Source of the DNA: Ridgeia piscesae
Taxonomy: Eukaryota > Annelida > Polychaeta > Sabellida > Siboglinidae
Length of the DNA stretch: 64,000 bases
Reading direction: 5' to 3'
Assembly: GCA_025642075.2 (NCBI GenBank)
Contig: JAODUO010001625.1
Span: forward strand, 1 to 64,000
The first letter of the stretch is position 1. Each line of letters opens with the position of its first letter. The translations under genes and the position numbers were made by a program. The notes beneath the pieces were generated by a model that searched no databases, was not told the origin of the DNA, and saw only the letters and a program-made list of their open reading frames with translations. Positions 25,181 to 38,020 of the stretch are shown in pieces.

Positions 25181-27500
25181 CATTAAAGAGATAGGTTTAT
25201 AGACGTCGGCGGAATGAAACAATATTACCTGCTGGTTTAACACCTGCAGGAAGCGAATTCCACACAGTTGGTGCGGCAACCGAGAAAGCTCGGGTCCCGG
25301 CTTTCGTTTTCACCCGAGGAATGTAAAGAGGGTTACTACTGGTTGAACGTAGCTGTCTGGAATTTCCTGCTGGAGCTAGCATTGAATTTAGATACGCTGG
25401 TTGTGTAGATGAGAGTGCTTGATAGGCTATTGTACATATCTTGAAAATGATGCGATAGTGCACAGGGAGCCAATGCAGTGATTTTAGAAGCAGCTCTGAG
25501 CGAGAAAAATGAGGAGAATGTGACTACCCTCGCTAAACAATTTTGGACAAGCTGAAATTTTGCTATATCCTTGTTTTTCGGAAAACATTGTTGATGAAAA
25601 CTTCAATTTCAAACAACATATATCGGAAAGATGCATAGTCTGCTGCTTACTAGAGCTGTTGCGATAGTTTTAGCAACGGAAAGTGATATAAACCGGCGGA
25701 TACGCCGAAGATTACGGATATGGTAAAAACAGCAACGGCATCTTTTCGATATATGTTGTTTGAAATTGGAATTTTCATCAACAGTTTTTGCCGAGATTTA
25801 AAAGTGAGGCGACTGGTGTGATACTCTGACTCAGGATATGTATCGGGAAAAAGCCATCTAGTTTTGTACGCTGCGTTGATGTTCCAATGATAAGAAATCC
25901 GGTCTTATCTGCATTTAGCTTTAATTTACTGTTTTTCATCCAAATTTAGACATATTGGAGACAATCCCTGAGCTGGTTTAGGGAGCGACAAATTTCTGGT
26001 GTGGTCAAAGAAACATAGATTTGTGTGTCATCTGCATAAAGGTGATGATCCAGGATGTGACTTTGGATAACAGAGCTTAGTGGGGTTATATACAGAGTGA
26101 AAAGCAAAGGCCCAAAAACAGAACCCTGGGGGACACCACAAGAGATGGGCAGCATGTCTGAGAAACAGTAACCTATTTTAATGGCTTGCCTTCTATCAGT
26201 AAAGTATAAAGTAAACCAGCTCAGGGCTGTGCCAGATATCCCGTACCGCGTTGATAAGCGTGTAGTGAGAATGTCCTGGTCAATGGTGTCGAAAGCGGTG
26301 GATAGGTCAAGCAGGGTCAGTGCAGTAACTTAACCATTATCAATGTTAATGGTTATGTCATTGTGTACTTTTAAAAGAGCAGTTTCTGTTGTGTGAAATT
26401 GATTATGCGCAGACTGTGACGCATTGGTTAAACCAGTTATGTAGATATGAGAACTGAGATGATTTCCTACAACAATTTCAAGTATTTTTGAAATGAAGCT
26501 AAGGTTGGAAATAGGGCTATAGCTGTTTAGTTCTTGTTTTGGCAGATTTGTCTTCTTAAGAACTGGGTTTCCATGCGCACATTTAAAATCTTCAAGAAAT
26601 AAGCGGGAACAGAGTGATGCATTTATTATGTCTGTTATTGGTTTAATTAAAACGTCAAGGCATGCTTTCAGTAGTATGGTCGGAAGTGGGTCAAGATCAC
26701 AGGATTTACTTGGGGACGACATGCTAATTTGTTTATCACTTCAGCAGTTGTGGCTGGTTCAAACGATGCGAGTTGAGAATTTAGTTGTATCAGTATTTAC
26801 AATGTCTGGGGTGTGATCTATGAAGGCTGAATGTATGAGGCTGATTTTTCTTTAAAATGACTTCAAAAAGAGTTACACAGTGACTTGATTGATGCATGGG
26901 TTGGTAGAGAAAGAACAGGCCGCCTGTGTAAGATCTAATTTGTGCATTTAAATAGCTGTTTTCGTGTAGCAGTTATTTGAAACCATATTTTCGTAATAAT
27001 ACGACTTTGCTTTTGACATTTGTCGGTTAAATAGATGACATTGCCGTGCGTAGCGTGACCTGTCTTAGGATGAACGAGATTTACGCCAAACACGTTCCAG
27101 ATAGCAACGGCGCCGTTTAAATTGGATTATTTCCGGGGGCATCAAGGAGCTGGCGGCTTTTGTAACACAGATTTAGATTTAATGGGTGCATGTTTGTCAA
27201 GCAATGTCTTAAGCATTTGACGGTACTGTTTGTATATGTCTCATACATGTTCTTTAGTATGTGTGACAATGTCGGACGTGATTATATCAGTCATAAATGA
27301 AGTAATGTTGATACCGTGAATGGCTCTGTAGAACACGTTGTGTTTGGACATGGCTGGGGCTATAGGAACTTTAAGATCTGCAGTTACAGTGTTATGGTCC
27401 GACAAGCCATGAAAGTTTTTACAAGAGGAGCGAGTTATCAAGATGTCGAGCCAATGTTGAAATTACATCCGACCACTGTGCCAGTGTGTTACACTAGGTA
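25180..27500 (-). mobile_element. L2-like LINE, decayed, antisense in the receptor intron
   Basis: On the - strand, in order: end of the endonuclease (MITRSSCKNFHGLSDHNTVT, near 27,440), RT fingers (SKSCDLDPLPTILLKACLDV, near 26,710), palm A (LLDLSTAFDTIDQDIL, near 26,310), GVPQGSVFGPLLFTLYI (26,135), catalytic YADDTQIYVS (near 26,035) and the C-terminal tail RAFSVAAPTVWNSLPAGVKP (25,295-25,230). YADD and the APxxWNSLP tail are typical of the L2/CR1 group. Scattered stops show decay. An internal inverted duplication at 25,589-25,783 replaces part of the thumb/tail region. Confidence 0.85.
25589..25783. repeat. 46-bp inverted duplication inside the L2-like LINE
   Basis: Segment 25,589-25,634 and the reverse complement of 25,738-25,783 agree except for about three positions, separated by 103 bp. 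The 25,738-25,783 copy is in the reading frame of the element (FKQHIS). The other copy replaces the expected continuation after LVSSRL. Confidence 0.8.
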
Positions 27501-28590
27501 AAATCATGGCTTCTAGAAGCTACAAAACAGGATAAAAATAAAACATACAATGAGAACAAAGGTGACTTTTAACAAAATCTACTCAAGTGAACAAATTAAT
27601 GTATCATAAAATAATTAGTGTCTGAGAATAGCCAAATGTTTTAAAATAATGTAAATGTTATAATATTTGGCATGGGTCAACACCACTAAAACTTAATAAA
27701 TAATATATAATAAAAAAAGTAGATGAGAGTGTAAGGTCACCCTACTTCTAAAATTGCAATAGCTTCTCAGATGTAAGACTAACAAATCTAACGAATCGTT
27801 ATATAAAAAAATAAAAATAATAAAAATAAATAATGTATTTTTTTAATAAATATTACATAGACATATTCAAGTGGTTTTTACAATTAATAATAATATAAAT
27901 CAGTAGTTTTAAATGAGTTTGTAAAATGTTAAATACGTCTGTAAAATGCTAAATGTAGAATGTCTTTAAAAGGCTAAATACAAATCGGTTTAAAAGGCTA
28001 AATACAGATCGTTTAAATGTTCGCGCTCAGCAATGCCTGTGCAACAGTAATAAGACGTTTAGTGCTTGTGCAAATGAAACATAGAGGTCTTCACCACCAG
28101 TGCGATTCTGGGTATAAACGTCTTATGAAAAAGCCTGTTAGTCAACAGTTTATAAGGGCTACCCCTGTCTTTGTGTGTTATATATAATTTATTACCGTAG
28201 TGTGCGCGAAAAATGTAATCGTCCTGTATTATCGCCTACTAGTCTATGGCCTACTATGTTGTAATGCACTATGTTGTAAATGATTAATTTCAGCGGCGTA
28301 ATTGGTGTAATTTAAAAAATTGTCTGCGTGTCCAAATAAAGTAGTGTGTTTGTCTTAAAACTGCACTAATGTCAACACAACAATGCAGAGTTTAGATTAC
28401 AAAATATAATTTGAACGAGCAGTGGAATATGAACATTTACCACCTTACGCCACCTAGCGACCAACCAAATTAATGATGAACTCATTTATGTATACAAAGA
28501 AAACATTAATATAAAAATGTCAAGGCATGCAATCAGTCATAATAAAACTGAAATAAACTATACTGTGTTTCAACGAAAAACAAGTATATA
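27500..28590. other. AT-rich intronic stretch without a gene
   Basis: Nothing coding seen. A short tandem word AAAAGGCTAAATACA(A/G)ATCG occurs near 27,968-28,012. Confidence 0.45.
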
Positions 28591-28595
28591 TATAT

Positions 28596-28603
28596 AATTA
28601 ATA

Positions 28604-28693
<90 letters not shown>

Positions 28694-28795
28694 ATATATA
28701 TATACGACTACATGTGCAACATATACAATTGACACGCTCCATTGTTAATACATTTACATTATAAATTTTGAAATTATTCAAATTATTATATAGTA

Positions 28796-28856
<61 letters not shown>

Positions 28857-28875
28857 TGTATATATATAATATTGT

Positions 28876-28920
<45 letters not shown>

Positions 28921-28926
28921 ATATTA
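28596..28926. repeat. Two (TA)n microsatellites
   Basis: TA arrays at about 28,608-28,705 and 28,798-28,925 flank 90 bp of unique sequence. Confidence 0.97.
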
Positions 28927-28999
28927 TATCGCCTGCCCCTTCCATCCCGCACTGGTCAATGTGGAAGGGTAGGCCATCAACACCAGCACGCAAAGCTAT

Positions 29000-31735
29000 A
29001 CAAAGCCATGACCCCAGTCACCAGCGGCACCAAAATAGTCCATGACCTAGGAGCCGGCTCTGGTCAAATAGGAATACGTGCAGGGGGTGCAAAGAATCTC
29101 TGGGTCAAAAAGAGCCGCCGAAAAAGAGGGTAAGTAGACTATAGATAGCCACCTACAATGTCAGAACTCTACTAAGAGATGAACACATACAAGAACTCGA
29201 GGAAGAACTTAGGAAAACCAGGTTGGTATGGGATGTAATCGGGATCTCCGAATTGAGAAGACCAGAGGAATGTGTCACTACCTTACAAAGCGGCCACTTA
29301 CTATGCTATTCTAAAGCAAACAATGGCTAAGCAGGAGTAGGCTTTCTCACAAACAGGAAATGGAAAGACCACATAGTGAGGGTAAACAGCATCAGCCCCA
29401 GAGTAGCAGAACTTGTTCTGTACATAACAAAGCGCTACAAACTAAAGATAGTGCAAGTACATGCACCAACAATAATAGCATGCATCAGAAGAAGACATAA
29501 ATAGCTTCTACAACGACGTCGATGAGACTTTATGGAAACCAAACCACTACATGATAGTGATGGGAGACTTCAATGCTGAAATACGGAAAACAACATACCC
29601 TATGGAAACGGCAACGGCCAAATTTGGGTTTGAATTGAGAAACGAAAGCGGCGACACCTTCGTAGAATGGGCAAGATCAAGAAAGTACAAAAGTTTAAAT
29701 ACCATGTTTAAGAAAAAAACAGGGAGGAGATGGACGTGGAAAAGCCCAAATGGTGTAACGAAGACCGAAATTGACTACATCCTAACAAATAAGCCGGACA
29801 TCGACACAGACGTAACAGTTATCAACCAAGTCAACATTGGAAGTGACCACAGACTGGTTATGATCAAACTGGACGTAGAAGTGGAAAGGAATAAATTGAT
29901 GACCAAGAGGCTACCAAGAGTAGATGCCACATGTATAGGAGCAAAAAAGATCGAATTGCAACTTGAATTAAGAAACCGATTCGAGACATTACAAGAACTA
30001 GACGTCATCGACACCATGAGCGAAGCCATCACAGCCACGATCCAACAAAGCGCATTAAGAGTAGCTCAGGCAATTTAAAACCACAGAAAGCGAGGATATC
30101 GTCACCAACCCAAGCACTGATGAAGAAAAGGCGACAATAAATAACGAATTGAGTACGTAGAAATATGCAAGACCACCAAAAAGGAAGCAAGACAGGACAC
30201 CAGGAAATACAACCAAGAGATTATACGAGAAACGATCACGGCATCAAAGAGCCTGAAGTAGTCTGAAGAACGCAAAGGCTAGGCCAAGACAGACTGATCA
30301 CACACCTGGACAAGTAGGGTAGATAAAGATAAGATTATAAAACGAATAGAGGGATTCTACACGGAGCTGTACGACAGTGAACAGAGTACCGTAATACACA
30401 CTGACCCAAAAGAGGTACCAGAGATAACCTCACGGGAAGTGGAAGCAGCGCTACGAGATATAAAGAATGGCACAGCAACAGGGAACGACCATATAAACAT
30501 CGATACATTGAAAATATGAGAAGATACCATTTGCTAAGTTGTACACTAAATGCTTATTAGAAAGACGAATACACACAACGTGGACGAACGCTAAGATGGT
30601 GATAATCTTCACGTAGGGAAATAAGAAAGACCTCAAGAATTACATACCGATATGTCTACTACCAAACATCTATGAAGTACTAGAGAAAAGGCTAGAAGGC
30701 ACTCGGCGAAAACCAGCCACGACAGCAAGCTGGATTCAGAAGGAGATACTCAACCATAGTCCACATCCACGTCGTAAACTAACCGAAAGAGAAATGCAGA
30801 ACATATAATATCCCACTGCGTATCGCATTCATAGTCTACGAGAAAACGTTCGACTGAGTGCAAACGCCAGCCGTTGTTCCCTCTCTTCAAGAACAGGGGG
30901 TAGATGATGTGTATACCGAACTTCTGAACGAAATCTATACCAATAGCTCGATGACAGTCCATCATCACAAAGAAAGCAACAAGATCAACATCCGGAGAGG
31001 GGCACGACACGGAGATACCATATCGCCCAAGTTGTTTACGGCAGCACTCGAAAACGTATTCCGAAAAATGACTTGGGAAACCAGAAGCTTAAAGAAGACA
31101 TACTCATATGCGCTAATACATCACATGAACTACAACAAATGCTACAAAAAATTGTTGTTGAAAGCTACATCTACCTGGGACAAAGAATTACCATCAGAGA
31201 CAACATCAAGACAAGGAGATTCAAATAAGAATCACGACTGGATGGACAGCATTCGCAAAGCACCGCGATATCTTCAAGGGTAACATTGGAACATGCTTGC
31301 AGAAACAAGTCTACAAATTATGCGTACTTCGAGCAATGACATACGGCGCGGAAACATAGGAACTCACCACCCAAGCAAAGAACAAACAAATATGGAAAGG
31401 AGTATGTTAAATATCACATACAGGGTGAGAGAAAAACAAACATCTGGGTAAGAGAAAAGTCAAAGGTTATAGACGAGATTGAACAAGTCAGAAAGAGGAA
31501 GTGGACTTGGGCAGGGCACGTCAGTAGGATACGAGATAACCGACGGACACTGCTTATCACCACCTGGAAACCCTACCAATGAAAGAAAAAACAGAGGAAG
31601 GCCGGCAAGACGGTGTACATACGAACTAGACGACTACTGGATCGGTACATCTGGCACGGGATAGCGCAAGATAGGCAGATGTGGAAGCAGCATACTGAGG
31701 CATTTGTCCAACCACGGGACGCTATGGCTGCTCAA
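29000..31735 (+). mobile_element. RTE-type LINE, decayed, catalytic part deleted
   Basis: The endonuclease begins IATYNVRTLLRDEHIQELEE (29,150) and carries VIGISELRRPEE, MIVMGDFNAEI (29,551) and IGSDHRLVMIKL (29,840). The single best frame covers 29,551-30,078. RT remnants are VEAALRDIKNGTATGNDHI and RRGARHGDTISPKLFTAALE (30,985-31,045). The expected FADD region is reduced to LKEDILICA, and the following thumb is deleted up to SYIYLGQR. The C-terminus reads VRKRKWTWAGHVSRIRDN and MWKQHTEAFVQPRDAMAA (to 31,735). Related copies lie at 45,380-47,085 and 58,462-58,770. Confidence 0.85.
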
Positions 31736-31739
31736 CTGT

Positions 31740-32825
31740 AATTATGATTATGAACACTGGCGGTGGTATTCCAATTGGTAATATCAATACCTGCCATATT
31801 CACATTACCCTTGCATGTGTCTTTGTAACGAAGATATGGTCGGCTAACTGAACTGTGCGCGTCCCAGTTCACCATACATGACATCTTTAGGTATAAGGCA
31901 ACCATCCATTCGGTGAATGTGACCAAGTCATCGCACTCGTCGGTGGCTTCATAGTGTGTATATGCTGGTGCATGAAGCACGTTCAAGGAACTGTGTGTGA
32001 GGGATCATATCCTGACAAGATATGGCAAGGATGCGTCTAAGACAACGGAGATGGAAACTATTCAGTCTCTGTTCGAGTCTCGCATCAGTTGACCAGGCCT
32101 CACTGCCATAGAAGAGGTTGCTGAGGACATGTGCCTGGTAAACATGTAGTTTCATGTTTTCTGTGAACTGTATGTTATTCCCACTGTCATGTTCAGTTTT
32201 ATTATGACAGCTGCAACTTTTGCCCTGCGCATACTAATTTCGGCATGTAGGGCCCCCTTACTTCTCATTGTTGAACCTAGATATGTAAACTGATCAACGA
32301 CATCAAGTGCCACACTGCCAATGTTGGTTGATAGTGGTGTATGACATCCTGACCAATAACATTTATCTTTTTGATAACTTGTAATTAATCATAATTTTTT
32401 TTCAGGCAAGGACAAATATATTCATTAATTTATAAAGGTTTTCATCTGAGTGACTAGCCAGTGCATTAACATGTGCAAAGAACATTTCTCCTAGAGGATT
32501 CGACGCACCTTTATTTTAGTCATTAGCCGGGAGAGGTTAAACAGCGTTCCGTCAGTTCTTCTGTGTATGTAGACACCTTCCGCGAATGAAATAAAAGGCA
32601 TATTGTAACATCATCGAAATGAATATGCCAAAAAGAGTTCAGTGCCTTACACCGCTGCGGATCTCAACCGATCCAGATGTAGCCCCGTGATCATGGAAAG
32701 GGAAACTCACACTGAGTAGTTTTGGAGGGCAACGAATTTTCTCCACCAAATTGAACAAACCACTTCTGCTCATTGCTCACATTTTTGATATGGTCGATGA
32801 ATACAATGTACAGCGGTTCAGATGT
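31740..32825 (-). mobile_element. 5'-truncated RTE-like LINE
   Basis: The - strand translation starts EPLYIVFIDHIKNVSNEQKW at 32,822 and continues through VYIHRRTDGTLFNLSRL, LASHSDENLYKLMNIFVL and LDVVDQFTYLGSTMRSKGAL. Next come MKLHVYQAHVLSNLFYGSEA (32,155) and LRCLRRILAISCQDMIPHTQ. The end is an RHRLRWLGHVHRM-like and YLRYKDTCKGNVNMAGIDI tail. Its 5' junction cuts the Gypsy element in the middle of the reverse transcriptase. Confidence 0.8.
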
Positions 32826-34776
32826 TCTTCTCGAGTTCTGCCTGTGACAGTGATGTCGTCAAGATAGCACTGGACACCCGGAATACCTTCTAGAACTTAG
32901 TCCATTGCTCTCTGCCATACCGCTGTGCTGATGCCACTCCATACGGTAATCGCTGATTCTGGTACAGTCCCCGATGTGTGTTAACAGTCAGCTAAGTCTT
33001 CGATTCTTCCTCAACCTCCATCTGAAGGTACGCCTGTCGTAAATCAATTACGCTGAACTGTTGACTACCACTCAGATTCGCGTAGATCTCTTCAATTCGT
33101 GGCATGGGGTACTCAACCACGTCGAGCTGTGGATTTATTGTCACTTTGAAATCGCCGCAAATTCGAACTTCACCGTCCTTCTTGATTGGTGTGACAATCG
33201 GTGCTGCCCACTCGCTGTGAGTCACACGCTTCACGATCCCTTCTGCTTCCAATTTGTTCCAACCCTCGCTCAACAGCTGGCTTTCGTGCAAATGCGACAG
33301 GTCTGGCTTTCCAGAATCGTGGCTTCGGCTCTTCTTTCAGTTGGACCTGTTCTTTGATGTTCAATAACCGTCCGAGTTCGTCAGAGAACACCGCTGCATG
33401 TCTGTCGAGCACATCTCGGAAACCAGACTGCGTCTCTAGATGCATTAGAGGCCAGTTCAAACGGATGGAGTGCATCCACTCCCGACCAAACAGTGTAGGT
33501 CCAATTCCTTTAATCATATACAACTGAAGATACGTGCTTTGTTCTCCATAACGAACTTTAACTGACAACACGCCCAACGGTTTCACAGTTTCTCCCGTAT
33601 ATGTGTGTAGCTGTAGAGTGGTGCTTTCTAACGGTACATGCCGCAGCTGTTCATGATATTTCTCCTCCCCGATGACAGAGACAGCTGAGCCCGTATCTAA
33701 CTCCATTACAAGTTCTTTGTTTTCAACTTCCATCGTCACGGAAATTGGCTTCCGGTCATTTCCTTTGGACACTCGGTACAGTCCTGTCCAGTCCTGTCGC
33801 TCGGCGTCTTCGTTGCCTTGCATGACGTGTAATGACGTTGCCGGTGGCTGTTTGTTAGCCTTCTGTCGGCATGCCTTTCGAATATGACCGACTTTACTAC
33901 ACTGGTAACATTTCTCCTTGATTAATGGACATACTTTTGGATTGTGTTGTCCATTGCACCTGTAACACTTTGACACGGTGTCTGCACGCTGAGACTGTCG
34001 CTGGTTAGTGTTTCTTGGCATCGCTTTACTGTTCTGTTGTCTAGGCTGTCTACTGCAGGTGTCTAATTTGTGCACTCTTGTCTCCTTACCAGTCTCTCCT
34101 TGAAAGACCTGGACGTTTCGGTTGGCTTGTTCTATTGCACGGCAATTTCGAATGTTAAATCATCGAGTTTCTCTCTCAACAGATCTCTGAGCATCTTGTC
34201 ATCTCGTATGCCAGATACCAAACGGTCTCGCAAACGTTCGGCTCGCGTTACGTCACTGAATTTGCATTCACTTGCCAAATGCTTCACCGTTGCGACTTAA
34301 TCGCTGACAGATTCACCAACCTATCTCGATCGATTGTCAAACTCGTATCGAGCAACCAATGCTTATTTCTCTGGCTTTGTGTGTTTTTGCAACCGGTCCA
34401 CTATCACATAATACGTTACCTCGGCGTCTTTCGGTGTAGCTGGTACCAACAAGTCTTTGAGCAGCTGATATGTCTCCGTGGACACATTCGACAATAACAT
34501 TGCCTTTTAGGTGTGATCGTCAGTTACTCTATTCGCAAGGAAGTAAAAGTCCAACTGTTCCGTATAAGCTTCCCAGTCGGCACCATGGTTATACTTCATT
34601 ACATTGCCGAAGCTGAACGACATTCTGCCCTCTTCGCCCATTTTCAACTAATGTTTCAAAGCAGAAAACCACGCCGCATCAAAGTTACTTTGTTTTCAAA
34701 CATTCGTTGTCTAGCCGCACTCACAGTAGTCTTGCATGATCCGTGACCAACCAGGATCCCATCCTCGTCGCCAATT
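32822..34776 (-). mobile_element. Ty3/Gypsy retrotransposon gag-pol, 3' part missing
   Basis: From the LTR inward on the - strand: a gag region with WEAYTEQLDFYFLANRVTDD and AERLRDRLVSGIRDDKMLRD-like blocks (34,580-34,170), two zinc knuckles CYRCNGQHNPKVC and CYQCSKVGHIRKAC (33,970-33,880), and an aspartic protease MELDTGSAVSVIGE (near 33,705). The reverse transcriptase follows with WAAPIVTPIKKDGEVRICGD (33,200), VIDLRQAYLQMEVEEESKT (33,050) and catalytic CYLDDITVTGRT (YLDD at 32,855-32,866). RNase H, integrase and the 3' LTR are missing because a LINE abuts at 32,822. Frameshifts occur in gag and after QMEVEEESKT. Confidence 0.9.
34757..34773 (-). other. Candidate primer-binding site of the Gypsy element
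   Basis: Three bases inside the LTR, the - strand reads TGGCGACGAGGATGGGA. It begins with TGG as expected for pairing to a tRNA 3'-CCA end. I did not assign the tRNA. Confidence 0.6.
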
Positions 34777-34953
34777 TGTTATGTCTTATAACAAAAACTA
34801 ATATAATACAGAGACAACTCACATTGTGCCAAAACCAGTTTAATCACTCGACAACCGACTTTCCTAACTGTGCCGTATAGTACAGCCGCTGTGATTGGTC
34901 AAGTCCCATCAAGTCCATTTAAAATACCGGCAAGTGCCGCACGGTGCCTAACA
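34777..34953 (-). repeat. 177-bp LTR of the Gypsy element (5' LTR)
   Basis: The LTR is bounded by TGTTA and TAACA inverted ends (TG...CA) and directly followed by the primer-binding site. Short LTRs of this size are usual in the Mag/Steamer-like group of invertebrates. Only this LTR is in place, so a flanking target duplication cannot be tested. Confidence 0.75.
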
Positions 34954-34955
34954 CA

Positions 34956-35026
34956 CTCACTCACCCACTCAATCACTCAATCACTCACTCACCCACTCAC
35001 TCCCACACACACCCTCTCTCTGTCAC

Positions 35027-35094
<68 letters not shown>

Positions 35095-35098
35095 CACA

Positions 35099-35163
<65 letters not shown>

Positions 35164-35182
35164 CACCACCACCACCACCACC
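34956..35182. repeat. Compound microsatellite (ACTC)n-(TCTG)n-(TC)n-(CA)n-(CAC)n
   Basis: Five consecutive simple repeats abut the outer end of the LTR. Confidence 0.97.
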
Positions 35183-35189
35183 TTTTCAT

Positions 35190-35715
35190 ATCGCACTGTT
35201 TATTTTCGCGGGTGCGCTGAGACCCCGGTAGTGAAGTCCACTTTTTATGTGAAATTGTGATATGCTGGATCAAAGCATCGCATTAGGCAAAGCTGTACCT
35301 TAATACAATACAACGCTTTTTAGAGGCGGCTATTCGATTTAAAGGTCAAGGTAAGATCAAAGCCACTTATAAATTAAGTTATAATCGCTTTGAACAATAT
35401 CTTGAGTATTAAATAATATTTTTATCAGTTTCCAAAGACTGCTTAATGTATTGACCCAGTTCTTTCCTTAGAGTGATTCATTCTTTTGAATAAATTCAAA
35501 ATGGCCGCCAGATGACCAAATACATATATGTCATGTTTTTAACAGAGCATTTTTCACAAAGGTCTCAAACAAAATAACGTGCACATATATACATATATAC
35601 ACGACTTGTAACATTGGGGCTACCCAGATTTGAAAGCAAAATTGAAGTGAAACGAAGGCCAAATAAAAAAATTGTTTATCAGGAATCTGTCTTCAAGCTT
35701 ACATTAAACTAAGAA
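35190..35715. other. Intronic stretch without a gene
   Basis: No recognisable coding region or repeat. Confidence 0.4.
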
Positions 35716-35719
35716 AAAA

Positions 35720-36330
35720 TATGCTTATTGTGTATAAACCACTATTTCTAGGTCTAGGAATGCACTTATGTTATGAGAATACCCACAAGTGTCGGTCGTA
35801 TTGGATTTCAAGATAGCCGCCATAAGAGCATTGCATTTCTTTTGACTTTCGGATTGATCTCTTTGCTCGGAAACCAAACCTGACATCTGCAACAGTAACA
35901 CATTGACCCCATACAGTGCTGCCGTGTGTCCACTAACAACTGGGAGTCGTACCAAATAGACAGCTTGACACCCACAATCCGAAAACCCGAGAAAAGTGCT
36001 GCGTGATGCCAAATTGCTAGTGTATCTATTCATCTCGGTGGGGAAAGTCATTGTAAGCTTTGTTGTATACATAATCAACATAATCACAGAATGACAAGTT
36101 TTCATCAAGAACAAAGCCTATGTACTTGACACCTTTATTTCGACTTCTTGATAACCTTCGGACATAGGTTTTGAAGTCTGGTTAGTCAATAATGTAAGAC
36201 TTAAACAGAGAAATTAATTAATCGATCCGGAGGTGGATCTCAGAAAAGAAAATTAATCTCTTAAGACGACCTACAAGGACCATGTCACTTGCATATTTGA
36301 AAACAGATTACATCAATCAGCACTGTTATA
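35720..36330 (-). pseudogene. Jockey/CR1-like LINE RT fragment
   Basis: The - strand translation gives FKYASDMVLVGRL at about 36,300, a degraded F/YADD catalytic motif with Ser for Asp. It continues with DYPDFKTYVRRLSRSRNKGV, KYIGFVLDENLSF and DYVDYVYNKAY, then WTHGSTVWGQC. This is the palm C-to-thumb part of a LINE reverse transcriptase, with stops. Confidence 0.7.
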
Positions 36331-37345
36331 TGTTTTTTTACGTGTAGAATTCACGCGATATTGGCAATGACTAAATACGTTGCTGGCATTATTAGGTAGT
36401 ATTAGTTAAAACTATTAGCATAGTTATATGAGGTGTTTGTATGTGCACATATGTTAAACACTGATCGGGCTGCATTACCAATAATACCGTAATATTCATG
36501 TTCTTATAAGGAGATCGGTATGATAACGAGCTTTCGTATCTTAGTTAAACATCTACGGAGGTCTGTATTTTTAAGATCACCTGTCCTAATCTATCAAATA
36601 AGGTAAAGGTTTATCTCAAGTTCAACAACCTTTTAATTTGATCATGTGTGTGGCTGTATACGCACACTTTTGGGGATCCACAGTCATGAGCATCCAAGTT
36701 ATTCCACATATTTAGCAATGATAGATGTAATCGTATATATACAGTCAACAGTCATTACACTGCCAAGCACCCAGGTATTTTTTGCATAATGGTGGTTAGT
36801 TTCCATGAGCGTAGTCTAGAATGAGAGTTAAAAACAATGTCAAATATAAAATTGCATCCGCAATGTTATATTTTTTAGTTTCCGAGAATAGATCAAAAGA
36901 TAAAGATCATTGCGCATGCGCAAGGTTATAATTGTCTATATTCTTGTGAATATGGGATACATTTGTAAATATCACGATCGGCACCAATGTGTGGGACGCC
37001 ACTTTGGTTACGTTCCCATGTATGCGACTAACGCATCTCGTATCTCATTTGCTTATATTAGTCTTCCCGCTCACCCCTAACCGAACGGCACTATGCACTA
37101 TTATAATAGTGGACTAATGCATGTCATCACCTCTAGATCTTTTTTCAGCAAACTTGAATACAATTATAAATTCATGTGTCTTATTTTCAAACTATATCAA
37201 ACAGGTCCATTATGCAGCGCCGAAGTGGATAGGTTATGAACTATAAAATATACATAAAATAAAGTTACTTTCTGTCTTCCGGAAATAGGTCATCCCCATA
37301 GGTCATTGCGCATGTGCAATGTTACTTATGTTCCCCACGTAGTCC
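36330..37345. repeat. Degenerate repeat stretch with NRF1-like palindromes, no gene
   Basis: 36,911-36,922 is the perfect palindrome TGCGCATGCGCA. Near 37,306 a one-mismatch version occurs (TTGCGCATGTGCAA). Words such as CACGTATGCGACTAA-like (37,016) are shared with the 50.9-53.1 kb array. Confidence 0.5.
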
Positions 37346-37347
<2 letters not shown>

Positions 37348-37399
<52 letters not shown>

Positions 37400-37704
37400 T
37401 ATTTATTTACATAGCAAGTAATTATATTCGTGCGTCATGAAGCTGTAAAAAGGAAACTTGATGAGTGCTTATGTAACACATAAACATAACACCATACTTG
37501 AAAAATGTAGGCGGTTACGGTTGTATTACTTCCTTGACGGTTGCATAGCAACCCATGTTGACATAGGCATGCGCATCAAACATTCCTACATTTCGGACCA
37601 CTAGTACTACATACGTCTTAGTCACCGTCACATTACATGAACTGATACTACTGTTGGATACAAACACATAGGGAGACGGAAAACGTGGTTAGACTTTCTG
37701 TGTT

Positions 37705-37756
<52 letters not shown>

Positions 37757-37779
37757 GAGAGAGAGAGAGAGAGAGAGAG

Positions 37780-37835
<56 letters not shown>

Positions 37836-37963
37836 TCAATAACATTCAATAAATAAATAAAGTAAATAAATAAAATCGAATAAGTGAATTAATGAATAAA
37901 TGACATTAATAAATCAGTTAAATTCGCTAACATGTCACATTTTCATCGCATTCATAAAATAAA

Positions 37964-38001
<38 letters not shown>

Positions 38002-38020
38002 AAGAGAGAGAGAGAAATAT
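37348..38020. repeat. Cluster of (TA)n-(GA)n microsatellites with a short duplication
   Basis: TA runs at 37,349-37,397, TA-GA-TA at 37,709-37,832 and TA-GA at 37,969-38,018. The segment AAATTCAATAACATTCAATAAATAAA after each GA block is duplicated (37,833 and 38,023). Confidence 0.9.
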
